Assembly (NCBI RefSeq): GCF_010667575.1
Contig: NZ_JAABNT010000004.1
Location: 248,001 to 312,000, forward strand
Direction of reading: 5' to 3'
Length of the DNA: 64,000 bases
DNA from: Sulfitobacter sediminilitoris
GTDB lineage: Bacteria > Pseudomonadota > Alphaproteobacteria > Rhodobacterales > Rhodobacteraceae
Below the pieces are notes generated by a model, which saw only the letters and a list, made by a program, of their open reading frames with translations, had not been told where the DNA came from and did no database searches. A program made the position numbers and the translations under genes. Shown here one piece after another: positions 36,178 to 45,648 of this stretch. The stretch's first letter is position 1; every line of letters starts with the position of its first letter.

Positions 36178-37458
36178 ATGACGCTGCATTTCATCAATGC
36201 CAAGCTGATCGACCCCGAAGCGGGCCAGATCGTCACTGGCACCCTGAGCATTGCGAACGGCAAAATCAGTCAGATCAGCACAGACATGGCTCCGCTGCCT
36301 GAACAGGCACAGACCATTGACTGCAACGGGAAATACCTCGCACCCGGCATCGTCGATCTGGGTGTAAAGGTGTGCGAACCGGGCGAACGGCACAAGGAAA
36401 GCTATCGTTCAGCTGGCCTTGCCGCTGCGGCCGGGGGCGTCACCACGATGGTTACCCGGCCTGACACGGCGCCGGCTATCGACAGCCCCGAAGTGCTGGA
36501 GTTTGTCACCCGCCGCGCCAATGAAGTGGCCCCCGTCAACGTGGTGCCAATGGCCGCCCTGACCAAAGGCCGCGAAGGCCGAGAGATGACCGAAATTGGT
36601 TTTCTGATGGACGCAGGTGCGGCAGCCTTCACCGATTGCGACCGCGTGATCAGCGATACCAAGGTGTTTTCACGTGCGCTGACCTATGCGCGCAGCCTTG
36701 GCGCGCTGGTCATCGCGCATCCGCAAGAACCGATCCTGAGCGAGGGCGCGGCTGCAACATCGGGCAAGTTTGCCTCGCTCCGGGGACTGCCTGCCGTGTC
36801 GCCTATGGCAGAGCGAATGGGACTGGACCGGGACATTGCGCTGATCGAAATGACCGGTGCAAAATACCACGCAGACCAGATCACAACAGCACGCGCCCTG
36901 CCCGCATTGGCGCGGGCCAAGAAAAATGGGCTGGACATCACCGCAGGGGTCGGGATTCACCATTTGACGCTGAATGCGCTGGACGTGGCCGATTACCGAA
37001 CGTTCTTTAAATTGAAACCACCGCTGCGGGATGAGGATGACCGACTGGCAGTGGCCGACGCTGTCGCATCCGGTCTGATCGATATCATATCGTCGATGCA
37101 CACGCCGCAGGATGAGGAATCCAAACGGTTGCCCTTCGAAGAAGCGGCCTCCGGTGCGGTCGGACTTGAAACGCTGTTGCCTGCGGCCATGCGTCTTGTC
37201 CACGCTGAACTGATGGACCTGCCCACGCTATGGCGCGCGTTATCGCTGAACCCGGCGAAACGTCTGGGCCTGCCCAGCGGTCGGCTGAGCGTTGGTGCAC
37301 CAGCCGATCTTGTCCTGTTTGATGCCGATGCCCCGTTTGTTCTGGATCGCGCAACACTGAAGTCAAAATCGCGCAATACCCCGTTTGACGGCATGCGCAT
37401 GCAAGGTAAGGTGCTGCAAACTTTTGTTGCCGGAAATCGTGTTTTTGAGAGACCCTGA
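36178..37458 (+). CDS. pyrC: dihydroorotase-like protein, probably non-catalytic (PyrC')
   Basis: A 426-residue amidohydrolase-fold protein of the class I dihydroorotase type. The metal-binding D-x-H-x-H is D60-L-G-V-K64: both His are gone. The DHAPH segment reads MHTPQ (307-311), losing the catalytic Asp and the last His. Other family regions remain (GGVTTMV, PADLVLFD, GKVLQTFVAGNRVF). It therefore looks like the inactive PyrC' that assembles with PyrB, and an active dihydroorotase should exist elsewhere. ATG 36178 is chosen; the frame opens at 36025 inside the previous gene. The stop overlaps plsY by one base. Confidence 0.85.
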   Translation: MTLHFINAKLIDPEAGQIVTGTLSIANGKISQISTDMAPLPEQAQTIDCNGKYLAPGIVDLGVKVCEPGERHKESYRSAGLAAAAGGVTTMVTRPDTAPAIDSPEVLEFVTRRANEVAPVNVVPMAALTKGREGREMTEIGFLMDAGAAAFTDCDRVISDTKVFSRALTYARSLGALVIAHPQEPILSEGAAATSGKFASLRGLPAVSPMAERMGLDRDIALIEMTGAKYHADQITTARALPALARAKKNGLDITAGVGIHHLTLNALDVADYRTFFKLKPPLRDEDDRLAVADAVASGLIDIISSMHTPQDEESKRLPFEEAASGAVGLETLLPAAMRLVHAELMDLPTLWRALSLNPAKRLGLPSGRLSVGAPADLVLFDADAPFVLDRATLKSKSRNTPFDGMRMQGKVLQTFVAGNRVFERP

Positions 37459-38066
37459 TGCCACCAATTGAATCCTCTACGACTGTCCTGATTATTTGGG
37501 CTGTCGTGGGATATCTTATGGGGTCGATCCCTTACGGCATTCTGCTGACCCGGGTGATGGGTCTGGGCAATCTGCGCGATATCGGTTCTGGCAATATCGG
37601 CGCCACGAACGTTCTGCGGACAGGCAGCAAAAAGGCCGCCGCGCTGACGCTGCTGCTGGATGCGGCCAAGGGGGCCGTGGCGATTCTGCTTGCCAGGATG
37701 ATCGCCGCTGAGGATGCCGTGCAGGTTGCAGCCCTCTTCGCGATGCTGGGGCATTGCTATCCGGTTTGGCTGCGGTTTCAGGGTGGCAAGGGCGTAGCAA
37801 CGTTTCTGGGCATTATGCTGGCGTTGGCATGGCCCGTGGGAATCGGCTGCTGCATCCTGTGGCTTCTTGCGGCGGCAATTACCCGGGTGTCTTCCATGGG
37901 GGGATTGGCCGCTGCCTCCGGTTCGACAATTCTGCTGGTCGTGCTGGGCTATGGCTACGCCCTGCTGTTGGGCATTGCTTTGACCATCATCCTTTACGTC
38001 CGCCATCGGTCTAACATCATTCGGATCAAAGCAGGGACCGAACCCAAGATCGGCCAAAAAGGGTGA
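37458..38066 (+). CDS. plsY: acyl-phosphate:glycerol-3-phosphate acyltransferase
   Basis: A 202-residue inner-membrane enzyme that starts phospholipid synthesis by acylating glycerol-3-phosphate from acyl phosphate. PlsY motifs: GSIPYGILLTR (motif 1), GSGNIGATNVLRTGSKKAAALTLLLDAAKG (phosphate loop) and GHCYPVWLRFQGGKGVAT. It has about five membrane helices. It is coupled to the upstream gene by TGATG and to the downstream gene by GTGA. Confidence 0.94.
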   Translation: MPPIESSTTVLIIWAVVGYLMGSIPYGILLTRVMGLGNLRDIGSGNIGATNVLRTGSKKAAALTLLLDAAKGAVAILLARMIAAEDAVQVAALFAMLGHCYPVWLRFQGGKGVATFLGIMLALAWPVGIGCCILWLLAAAITRVSSMGGLAAASGSTILLVVLGYGYALLLGIALTIILYVRHRSNIIRIKAGTEPKIGQKG

Positions 38067-38341
38067 CACCCCCACAAGACGTGGCTGACCGCATCAGGAC
38101 TTTCCCGCCCGGAACTTGTACGGGTCGTGCTGCGGGAAAACGCTATGTTGCGACCCGTAGCCAGTTCAGCGCAGGCCGTGCGATCAAGCTTGTGGCCGAA
38201 GAACTGGGCGGACAGGACTACATCAGCGTCAACCTGTACGATCTGACCTCCGGACCGCAGCTTAATCCATGCGAGATGCCAAGCGCCAAGATTATTGCCT
38301 TCGTACGCGCCTTCATCGTCGACGAAAGCGATGAACCATGA
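38063..38341 (+). CDS. conserved hypothetical protein, 92 residues
   Basis: A small soluble protein starting at GTG 38063, overlapping the plsY stop. It contains FSAGRAIKLVAEELGGQDYISVNLYDL and PCEMPSAKIIAFVRAF, a pattern I associate with uncharacterised Rhodobacterales proteins found near plsY or the pyr genes. No motif suggests catalysis. It overlaps the LysE gene by four bases. Confidence 0.75.
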   Translation: MTPPQDVADRIRTFPPGTCTGRAAGKRYVATRSQFSAGRAIKLVAEELGGQDYISVNLYDLTSGPQLNPCEMPSAKIIAFVRAFIVDESDEP

Positions 38342-38961
38342 CCGATGTCAATTTCCCAGTTATCCTTTTTGCGGCATTTCTGGCCGCAGGCAGCCCCGGA
38401 CCCGCGACGCTTGCCATCGCGGGTACGTCTATGTCGTCTGGCCGAAACACAGGACTGGCTCTCGCGTCAGGTGTTACAACAGGATCATTCATATGGTCCG
38501 TCTCAGCCGCTTTCGGATTGGGTGCTGTGATGGCCGCGAATGCCTGGGTGTTCGAGGTCATCCGCTATTTTGGCGCAGGATACCTCATGTGGCTTGCCAT
38601 CAAAGCCGCGCGGTCTGCTTGGGCTGGCAACAGACTGGCAACCAAACCCTTGCCCCCGACCACGCCGCGACGCGCCTACACCAAGGGGCTAGCATTGCAC
38701 CTCACGAACCCCAAGGCAGTGCTCTTTTTTGGCGCTCTTTACGCCATCGGTGTACCACCAGGGACGCCCCCAAGCGCGCTGATTATGGTGATCCTGGCTG
38801 TTGGTGTGCAAAGCATGATCATGTTTCACCTCTATGCGGTCATCTTTTCCTCAAGACCGATGACCGCCGCATACACCCGTGCAAAACGGGTGTTCGAAAC
38901 TTTCTTTGCGCTCGCGTTCGGGGCGATTGCATTCAAGGTTTTGACTGCAAGAGTTAGCTGA
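38338..38961 (+). CDS. LysE-family translocator
   Basis: A 207-residue membrane protein with about six helices. The N-terminal 'AAFLAAGSPGPATLAIAGTSM' holds the conserved PGP motif of LysE/RhtB exporters of amino acids or derivatives. 'AYTKGLALHLTNPKAVLFFGALY' is the second family signature. It overlaps the preceding small gene by ATGA and is the last gene of the pyrB-plsY cluster. The substrate is unknown. Confidence 0.9.
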   Translation: MTDVNFPVILFAAFLAAGSPGPATLAIAGTSMSSGRNTGLALASGVTTGSFIWSVSAAFGLGAVMAANAWVFEVIRYFGAGYLMWLAIKAARSAWAGNRLATKPLPPTTPRRAYTKGLALHLTNPKAVLFFGALYAIGVPPGTPPSALIMVILAVGVQSMIMFHLYAVIFSSRPMTAAYTRAKRVFETFFALAFGAIAFKVLTARVS

Positions 38962-39057
38962 ACATCGGGATACGCAAAACTAAGACCAAGGAAACGCCCA
39001 AATCTCGCCGATTTTCCCGGAGACTTTGATTTCTGCTACAGATCGGGGGCACGGGCC

Positions 39058-39978
39058 GTGCGTAAAGTCTTTTCCTATTTCGAAAACTTCGTTTTTCGGT
39101 CGTTCAATTTCTGGGACCGCGCCACGCCCTTAGAATACTGGTGTGTGATGCCGGTGATCTGGGCCACAATCATTTTTGCCTTTGTCGGTGATTTGAAAGA
39201 ATTCTGGGAATTCTTGCTGCGGCGTGAAGTGCCGCCTCTGAACCCGCTTTATTACGATTCCATCCTTCTATTTGGACTGACTGCGGTGCCGCGTCTGTCC
39301 CTGACGGTGCGACGGTTGCATGACAGCGGACGCAGCGGGAAATGGGCGAACTTGCCCCTCATCTCGCTTGTTTCCGGCCTTGTATTGATGATGGGAATCG
39401 GATCGACCGTTTTGTCGTCCAGTTTTGCCAGTGGCGGTTTGGGCACCGGAGGAGAAGTCGTAACGCTGATGGCGATTGGTGCCGCTTTGGTTCTGGGCGA
39501 CACGAGCAACGTCTGGCCTGCGGCTTTCGCCTCCGCTGCGGTTTTGGACGCGATTGGCTGGGACGCAATATGGGGCATGCTTTCGGAAGTTATGGCGCGC
39601 ACCGAAAGTGTCGAAATGGGAACCGCCGCATCGCAGTTCGGTCAAAGCCTGAAAGAGCAACCCTTGATGGGCGGCCAACTCCTGATTGCGATGATAGGCA
39701 CAGTTGCGACCCCCTTCGTTGCAGCCTTCATGCACCTGTTTTTCATGCTGCTGCCCTCGGATCGCGACTATAACAGCTATGGTGAAAGCAGTGTTACGCC
39801 CGTCACCGGCGCACCCAAACGCAAAACGTCAGAAAACTCTTTGGCAGCCTACGCATGCCTGTTTGAGAAAACGCCTGAAGAACAAGCACGCCTGAAAGAA
39901 GCACAGAAAGCTGAGCTGAAAGCGCTCTATCGTAGCCGCGTGCTGGGTCAGACTGATACGCCTGACGCGCCCGTTTAG
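39058..39978 (+). CDS. DUF805-family membrane protein
   Basis: A 306-residue protein starting at GTG 39058. It has the DUF805 pattern: SFNFWDRATPLEYWC near the start, several membrane helices, and LSLTVRRLHDSGRSGKWAN, a typical DUF805 loop with RLHD. It is larger than typical DUF805 proteins (about 120-150), with an inserted Gly/Ala-rich membrane region (about 100-240) and a charged C-terminal tail. Function unknown. It ends with a four-base overlap on the convergent gshA. Confidence 0.82.
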   Translation: MRKVFSYFENFVFRSFNFWDRATPLEYWCVMPVIWATIIFAFVGDLKEFWEFLLRREVPPLNPLYYDSILLFGLTAVPRLSLTVRRLHDSGRSGKWANLPLISLVSGLVLMMGIGSTVLSSSFASGGLGTGGEVVTLMAIGAALVLGDTSNVWPAAFASAAVLDAIGWDAIWGMLSEVMARTESVEMGTAASQFGQSLKEQPLMGGQLLIAMIGTVATPFVAAFMHLFFMLLPSDRDYNSYGESSVTPVTGAPKRKTSENSLAAYACLFEKTPEEQARLKEAQKAELKALYRSRVLGQTDTPDAPV

Positions 39979-41345
39979 TAACTGTAATCGGCGTAGATCT
40001 GGGTCAGGTCGCCGTTCCATTTGCCATGATAATCTTCGAGCAGTTCGTCGGCGGGGACTTTACCCGTCTCAATGCTTTCCTTCAGCGCGCTGAGGAAATG
40101 GGTTTCGTCTGGGACCATGCCACCGGCTCCCGGCTTCGCGCGTGCTTGCAGCCCGGCTTCTGACAGGGCCACCGCCTCGCGCGCGATATCGTGCATGTTG
40201 ATGCCTGTGACCTTGGCTTGCAGCCCGTCGATAGATGCCGCCACCCGCAACGCATCGTGTTGTGCCGGCGTCCAGTCTTTGACCAGATCCCATGCGCCAT
40301 CAAGTGCGGTCTGATCATACATCAGTCCGACCCAGAACGCAGGCAGCGCACAAAGACGCCGCCACGGGCCGCCATCCGCGCCGCGCATTTCGATAAACTT
40401 TTTCATCCGAGCCTCGGGGAAGGCCGTGGTCAGGTGGTCTGCCCAGTCGCTGAGGGTCGGAGTCTCACCAGGCAGCGCAGGCAGCTTGCCCTTGAGAAAA
40501 TCGCGGAAAGACATGCCAAGCGCGTCGATATATTCGCCATCGCGGTAGACAAAGTACATCGGCACATCGAGCGCGTATTCCACCCACCGCTCAAAGCCGA
40601 AGCCGTCTTCAAAAACGAAAGGCAAGGTACCGGTGCGCGCGGCATCCAGGTTGCGCCACACCATTGAACGGAGGGATTTGTAGCCGTTTGGCTTGCCCTC
40701 AAAGAACGGTGAATTGGCGAAAAGCGCTGTCGCCACAGACTGCAGGGCCAGTGCCACGCGCATCTTTTGGACCATGTCCGCCTCTGTTCCGAAATCAAGG
40801 TTCACCTGTACGGTGCACGTCCGGCGCATCATGACCCGGCCCATTGAACCGACCCGCGTCATGTAATCATTCATCAATTTGTATCGGCCCTTGGGCATCA
40901 GATCCATCTGCTCGTGGGTCCAAATCGGGGCCGCACCAAGACCAATGAAACCCGCTCCGATTTCATCCGCCACATCCTTGACCTCGCGCAGGTGCACGTT
41001 CACCTCATCGCAGGTCTCATGAATGGTTTCCAAGGGGGCGCCGGAAAGCTCAAGCTGACCACCGGGTTCGAGCGATATGTTCGCACCCTCTTTCTCAAGC
41101 CCGATCAATTTGCCTTTTTCTTCGACCGGGGCCCAATTGTGCCGGTCGCGCAGCCCTTCCAGCATCACCCGGATCGATCGCTCGCCCTCGTAAGGCAGCG
41201 GTTTCAGCGTATCCTTGCAGTAACCGAATTTCTCGTGCTCTGTCCCGATGCGCCAGTCTTCGCGGGGTTTGCATCCGTCAGCCAGATATTCCGCAAGCTG
41301 TTCGTGACGCTCGATAGGGCCGCCGCCGGACTGAGGAATGGACAT
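39975..41345 (-). CDS. gshA: glutamate-cysteine ligase (plant/alphaproteobacterial type)
   Basis: A 456-residue enzyme catalysing the first step of glutathione synthesis. It is the plant-type GCL, as in other alphaproteobacteria, with IGTEHEKFGYC, EKEGANISLEPGGQLELSGAPL, SMGRVMMRRTCTVQVNLD and KFIEMRGADGG. Length matches the family. It is alone on this strand; the next gene upstream lies 63 bp away. Confidence 0.94.
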   Translation of the reverse strand: MSIPQSGGGPIERHEQLAEYLADGCKPREDWRIGTEHEKFGYCKDTLKPLPYEGERSIRVMLEGLRDRHNWAPVEEKGKLIGLEKEGANISLEPGGQLELSGAPLETIHETCDEVNVHLREVKDVADEIGAGFIGLGAAPIWTHEQMDLMPKGRYKLMNDYMTRVGSMGRVMMRRTCTVQVNLDFGTEADMVQKMRVALALQSVATALFANSPFFEGKPNGYKSLRSMVWRNLDAARTGTLPFVFEDGFGFERWVEYALDVPMYFVYRDGEYIDALGMSFRDFLKGKLPALPGETPTLSDWADHLTTAFPEARMKKFIEMRGADGGPWRRLCALPAFWVGLMYDQTALDGAWDLVKDWTPAQHDALRVAASIDGLQAKVTGINMHDIAREAVALSEAGLQARAKPGAGGMVPDETHFLSALKESIETGKVPADELLEDYHGKWNGDLTQIYADYSY

Positions 41346-41407
41346 GACAAATGGCTCCGGGATCGCTTTGGTTGAATGGTCAGGGATGGGCGGAATTCAC
41401 CGGGGTG

Positions 41408-41935
41408 TCAATGCAGCAACGCACCCTCGGGCCGCAAGGGACCACGCTGCCAGATCACGACCGCCTGATGTGGGTTCGTTCTGAGGGTGCTGAGCATCCT
41501 TTCGGTTCTGAGCCCCGGCAGGGTGGCGAAAGCATCAAAAAGCGCATCCGCCCCAGCGGCATTAATCGGGATCAACAAAGGCGGTTGCCCCTTTTGCGCC
41601 AGACGCCAATGCGCGGGAAACATAGCGCCTTCAAGGGTAAGGCTTTCCATCTCCCGCAGCGCCACTGTACCGCCTGTCAGTGGTCCGAAATAGGTCACCT
41701 GCCCTTCGTCCACCTGAACCGCACCCGCGCCGCCATCCGGACCACGAAAGCGACCACGCTGAATGCCCAACCAGATCAGGACGATCCCGCCAAACAAAAA
41801 GGCATAACCGGGAACGGCCAGCAGGAAACCGGGACCAGAGATCAGCCAAAGTCCCGCCAAGGTCACCAGAGCGCCAGCAATGGCTTCGCGCCACCGCCAG
41901 ACAGCAGCTTTGGCTTCAGGCCTGAAAAAGGTCAT
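41408..41935 (-). CDS. small membrane protein of unknown function
   Basis: A 175-residue protein with two close N-terminal hydrophobic helices (about 18-36 and 38-56) and a soluble C-terminal domain with VDEGQVTYFGPLTGGTVALREMESLTLEG, resembling PH-like or DUF-type beta domains attached to a membrane hairpin. ATG 41935 is supported by GAGGTG upstream. The layout resembles the 35661-36101 gene. No function assigned. Confidence 0.7.
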   Translation of the reverse strand: MTFFRPEAKAAVWRWREAIAGALVTLAGLWLISGPGFLLAVPGYAFLFGGIVLIWLGIQRGRFRGPDGGAGAVQVDEGQVTYFGPLTGGTVALREMESLTLEGAMFPAHWRLAQKGQPPLLIPINAAGADALFDAFATLPGLRTERMLSTLRTNPHQAVVIWQRGPLRPEGALLH

Positions 41936-41974
41936 CGGCACCTCTATTCGTAACAAACAACATCACAAGCATCT

Positions 41975-42706
41975 TCAGTTTTTCCAATCGCCCAGCGCCT
42001 GTTGCCAGACCGTCATGGCCGCAACTGCAGCGGTATCCGCCCGTAGGATGCGCGGCCCAAGAGTGACCGCATGGGCATGTTCCAATTTGTCCAGGCGGGT
42101 GCGCTCCCGTTCTGAAAATCCCCCTTCTGGTCCGATCAGGATTGCCCAAGGTGCCACCAGTTCGGAGCTGGTTGGAAGGCCAGCATCCGCCCCTGCAAGC
42201 GCCTCGTCACAGAACATGATCTGACGGGCTGTGTCCCATCCGTCCAACAACCGGTCAAGTTTCACAGCCTCGGCCACCTCAGGCACAAATGTCCCGCCAC
42301 ATTGTTCTGCCGCCTCTATCGCGTGTGCCTGCAGACGGTCCCGCTGCACCCGGCCTGCATTGGTGAATTCGGTCATGACGGGAATAATGCGTGTGGCACC
42401 CATCTCGGTCGCTTTTTCAACGATAAAGTCAGTGCGGGCCTTTTTGATCGGGGCGAACATCAACCACAGATCCGGGGGCATCCGCAGCGGCGCCGTCTGC
42501 GCCGCACAGATCAGCGTCCCGCCGCGCTTGCCAGCCTCGGCGATTGTGGCCCGCCATTCCCCATCCTGCCCGTTAAAGAGCAGCACGTCGTCATCAACCG
42601 TCTGACGCATCACACCAAAAAGGTAATGCGCCTGCCCCTTCTCCAAAGGAACCGATTGCCCCCCACCCAAAGGGTGCTCTACATACAGTCTGATCTTCGC
42701 ACTCAT
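41975..42706 (-). CDS. rsmE: 16S rRNA (uracil-1498-N3)-methyltransferase
   Basis: A 243-residue SPOUT-class methyltransferase. The C-terminal trefoil-knot SAM site has WAILIGPEGGFSERERTRL and VTLGPRILRADTAAVAAMTVWQ, the hallmark of RsmE. The N-terminal PUA-like part includes QAHYLFGVMR. ATG 42706 gives the family length. It is divergent from ubiA with an 11-bp gap between starts, so the promoters overlap the coding regions. Confidence 0.93.
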   Translation of the reverse strand: MSAKIRLYVEHPLGGGQSVPLEKGQAHYLFGVMRQTVDDDVLLFNGQDGEWRATIAEAGKRGGTLICAAQTAPLRMPPDLWLMFAPIKKARTDFIVEKATEMGATRIIPVMTEFTNAGRVQRDRLQAHAIEAAEQCGGTFVPEVAEAVKLDRLLDGWDTARQIMFCDEALAGADAGLPTSSELVAPWAILIGPEGGFSERERTRLDKLEHAHAVTLGPRILRADTAAVAAMTVWQQALGDWKN

Positions 42707-42717
42707 GAGCCTGATAT

Positions 42718-43680
42718 ATGCAAGACATGCCGCCATCACCAGACGCGCCGGTTGCAGATGCGCCTTCCGACAACTGGGTGGACCTTTATGCGCCGTCCTT
42801 TGCACGGCCCTACCTGCGGCTCAGCCGGGCGGACCGGCCTATCGGGACATGGCTATTGCTTCTGCCCTGCTGGTGGGGTCTGGCACTCGCGATTCTTTAC
42901 GACCAGAGCCCACGCTGGGAAGATCTTTGGATCTTCATCGGCAGCGGGATCGGCGCTTTCCTGATGCGCGGCGCGGGCTGCACATGGAATGACATCACGG
43001 ATCGCAATTTCGACGCACAAGTCGCGCGGACACGGTCGCGGCCTATTCCGTCGGGTCAAGTTTCGGTCAACGGCGCGCTGGCGTGGATGGTCATCCAGGC
43101 GCTTCTTGCCGCCTGCATCCTGTTCACATTCAACATCGCGGCGATATCACTGGGGGTGCTGTCTCTCTTGCTGGTAACGGTCTACCCGTTTGCCAAGCGC
43201 TTTACCTGGTGGCCACAGGTCTTTCTTGGCCTTGCTTTCAATTGGGGCGCGTTACTGATCTGGACAGCACATACGGGCAGCCTGGGCGCCCCTGCCCTTC
43301 TGCTCTATGGCGCGGGTATTGCATGGACGCTGTTCTATGACACCATCTATGCGCATCAGGATACCGAGGACGACGCGCTGATCGGTGTGAAGTCCACCGC
43401 ACGGCTTTTTGGGGACAAATCGCCGCAATGGCTGCGCCGTTTCCTTATGGTGACTGTCGGGCTGATGGGGCTTGCCGTGATCTTTTCGGCGATGCCAAAC
43501 GCCTCTGCCCTTGCGCTGGTGATCGCGCTTGCAGGCCCTTGGGCCATGGGCTGGCACATGGCGTGGCAGCTGCGCGGTCTCGACCTCAACAATCCGGGCA
43601 AGATGCTGCAATTGTTTCGCGCCAACCGCGACACCGGCATGATCCCGCTGCTGTTTTTCGCTGGCGCCCTTCTGGCGTGA
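42718..43680 (+). CDS. ubiA: 4-hydroxybenzoate polyprenyltransferase
   Basis: A 320-residue membrane prenyltransferase of ubiquinone synthesis with about eight or nine helices. It attaches the polyprenyl chain to 4-hydroxybenzoate. The first Asp-rich motif is AGCTWNDITDRNFDAQVARTRSRPI, and the second is DTIYAHQDTEDDALIGVKSTA. It uses the product of the polyprenyl synthase at 6910-7908. The N-terminal extension of about 30 residues before the first helix is common in this group. Confidence 0.95.
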   Translation: MQDMPPSPDAPVADAPSDNWVDLYAPSFARPYLRLSRADRPIGTWLLLLPCWWGLALAILYDQSPRWEDLWIFIGSGIGAFLMRGAGCTWNDITDRNFDAQVARTRSRPIPSGQVSVNGALAWMVIQALLAACILFTFNIAAISLGVLSLLLVTVYPFAKRFTWWPQVFLGLAFNWGALLIWTAHTGSLGAPALLLYGAGIAWTLFYDTIYAHQDTEDDALIGVKSTARLFGDKSPQWLRRFLMVTVGLMGLAVIFSAMPNASALALVIALAGPWAMGWHMAWQLRGLDLNNPGKMLQLFRANRDTGMIPLLFFAGALLA

Positions 43681-43740
43681 TTGCGCGTCGCGGTGCGCAG
43701 GCGTACAAACACCGCAAAAGAACAGAGAACATCTCAGCAC

Positions 43741-45648
43741 ATGCGTCTTTCCTCCATCCTGATTATCGCCCTTACGTTTTTCGCGGCGGCCGTGGTATCC
43801 CTTGTGGCTGCCAATTTCAGCGTGAAATTGATCGAGGAAACGTCAGAGATCGGCGTGCGCGACGCGCTGGATGATGCCGGCATGACATGGGCTGAAGTGC
43901 AGGCCGATGGTCTGCAGGTGACCCTTGCGGGCATCGCCCCGACCGAAGCGGTGCGTTTCAGAGCGCTCACGACAGCGGGCTCCATCATCGATGCGGCCCG
44001 TGTGATCGACGAAATGGAAGTGCAGGCACAAGCCGCAATCGCGCCACCGCGATTCTCGGTCGAAGTGCTGCGCAATGACAGTGGCATATCGGTGATTGGC
44101 CTGATCCCGACCAGCACGGACCGCGACGCTGCCATTGAACGTTTTAAGGATGTGGCGGGCGATACCAGCGTCGCGGATCTGCTTGAGCAGGCGAACTATC
44201 CTGCGCCCGATGGTTGGGAGGATGCCCTGTCTGTCGCGATCTCGGCGATTGGGCAATTACCTCGTGCAAAGGCATCGGTGGAGGCTGGCCGTGTGACGAT
44301 CACGGCGATCGCCGACAGCCCCGAAGAAAAGGTGCGGATGGAGAATAGCCTGACCCGCAGAACGCCCCCCAGCGTTGAGCTGACATTGGACATCGCCGCA
44401 CCGCGTCCTGTGATCACGCCGTTTACCCTGCGCTTTGAATTGGACGAAGAAGGCGCGCGTTTTGATGCCTGTTCAGCGGATACCGAAGCCGCGCGCATCC
44501 GCATACTTGCCGCGGCAACGCGCGCTGGCGTGATCGGCACAGCGCGCTGCACGGTCGGACTGGGCGTGCCCAGCCCAAAATGGGCAGATGCCGTTGAAAA
44601 GGCCATTGATGCAGTCAAGCGGCTAAATGGTGGATCGGTGACCTTCGCGGATGCGGACATCAATTTCGCGGCGCTGCCCGGCACAGATCAGGACACCTTT
44701 GACCGCGTTGTGGGCGAGTTAGAAACCAGCCTGCCAGAAGTTTTCGCCCTGCGTGCCAAGCTGCCAAAAGTTCAGGACCCCAACGAAGGTCCACCCGAAT
44801 TCACAGCCACGCTGAGCCCGGAAGGCCAGGTGCAACTGCGTGGCCGCGTCAGCGATTCTGCTTTGCGCGACCTTACCGACAGCTATGCCAAGGCGCGCTT
44901 TGGCTCTGACAAGGTATATACCGCTACGCGGCTGGTCGAAGACTTGCCAGCAGACTGGGCACCGCGTGTCCTGACCGGGCTTGAGGCCTTGGCCGCGCTG
45001 AGCAATGGTAAGGTTCTGGTTACTCCCGATACGCTTTCCGTGACGGGTAATACCGGCAACCCGGATGCAAGTAATGCCATCGCCTCGCTGTTGTCAGGCA
45101 AGCTGGGTGAAGGCGCCGAATACGACATCGACGTGACCTATCAGGAAAAGCTTGATCCGATTCTTGGCCTTCCCACTCCCGACGAGTGCGAGGCACAGAT
45201 CGAAGAGGTGCTGAAGGGTGGCAAAATCAACTTTGAACCCGGTTCGGCCACAATCGATGCCTCTGCGCTTAACATCATGGATGAAATCGCAGAAATCCTG
45301 AAGAAATGCGGCGACCTGCAACTGGAAATCCAAGGGTACACGGACAGTCAGGGCCGGGAGAGCATGAACCTTGCCCTAAGCCAGAGCCGCGCCGAATCCG
45401 TCCTGAACGAGCTGCGTGCGCGTCGTGTCCTAACCGGATCGTTCACAGCGAAAGGATACGGCGAAGAAAACCCGATCGCCGACAACAAGACCGAGGAAGG
45501 ACGCGAGGCCAACCGCCGGATCGAGTTTCGTTTGATCCGCCCCGATACCGTTGCAACACCGGAACAAACAACGCTGGAAAGTGCCGCACAATCCGGCGAT
45601 ACAGACAGCGAGACGACCCAAGAAGGCCCCACTGATGAGCAGAACTGA
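43741..45648 (+). CDS. OmpA-family protein with BON-like repeats
   Basis: A 635-residue envelope protein. An N-terminal membrane helix or uncleaved signal (SSILIIALTFFAAAVVSLVAA) is followed by repeated BON-like modules (about 35-440) with 'VRDALDDAGMTWAEVQADGLQVTLAGIAP'. A C-terminal OmpA domain (about 490-600) follows, with ILKKCGDLQLEIQGYTDSQG and LSQSRAESVLNELRARRV, which binds peptidoglycan. It ends in an acidic tail. M1 is at 43741; an open frame back to 43681 abuts the ubiA stop. The 3' end overlaps the next gene by 14 bp. Confidence 0.88.
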   Translation: MRLSSILIIALTFFAAAVVSLVAANFSVKLIEETSEIGVRDALDDAGMTWAEVQADGLQVTLAGIAPTEAVRFRALTTAGSIIDAARVIDEMEVQAQAAIAPPRFSVEVLRNDSGISVIGLIPTSTDRDAAIERFKDVAGDTSVADLLEQANYPAPDGWEDALSVAISAIGQLPRAKASVEAGRVTITAIADSPEEKVRMENSLTRRTPPSVELTLDIAAPRPVITPFTLRFELDEEGARFDACSADTEAARIRILAAATRAGVIGTARCTVGLGVPSPKWADAVEKAIDAVKRLNGGSVTFADADINFAALPGTDQDTFDRVVGELETSLPEVFALRAKLPKVQDPNEGPPEFTATLSPEGQVQLRGRVSDSALRDLTDSYAKARFGSDKVYTATRLVEDLPADWAPRVLTGLEALAALSNGKVLVTPDTLSVTGNTGNPDASNAIASLLSGKLGEGAEYDIDVTYQEKLDPILGLPTPDECEAQIEEVLKGGKINFEPGSATIDASALNIMDEIAEILKKCGDLQLEIQGYTDSQGRESMNLALSQSRAESVLNELRARRVLTGSFTAKGYGEENPIADNKTEEGREANRRIEFRLIRPDTVATPEQTTLESAAQSGDTDSETTQEGPTDEQN

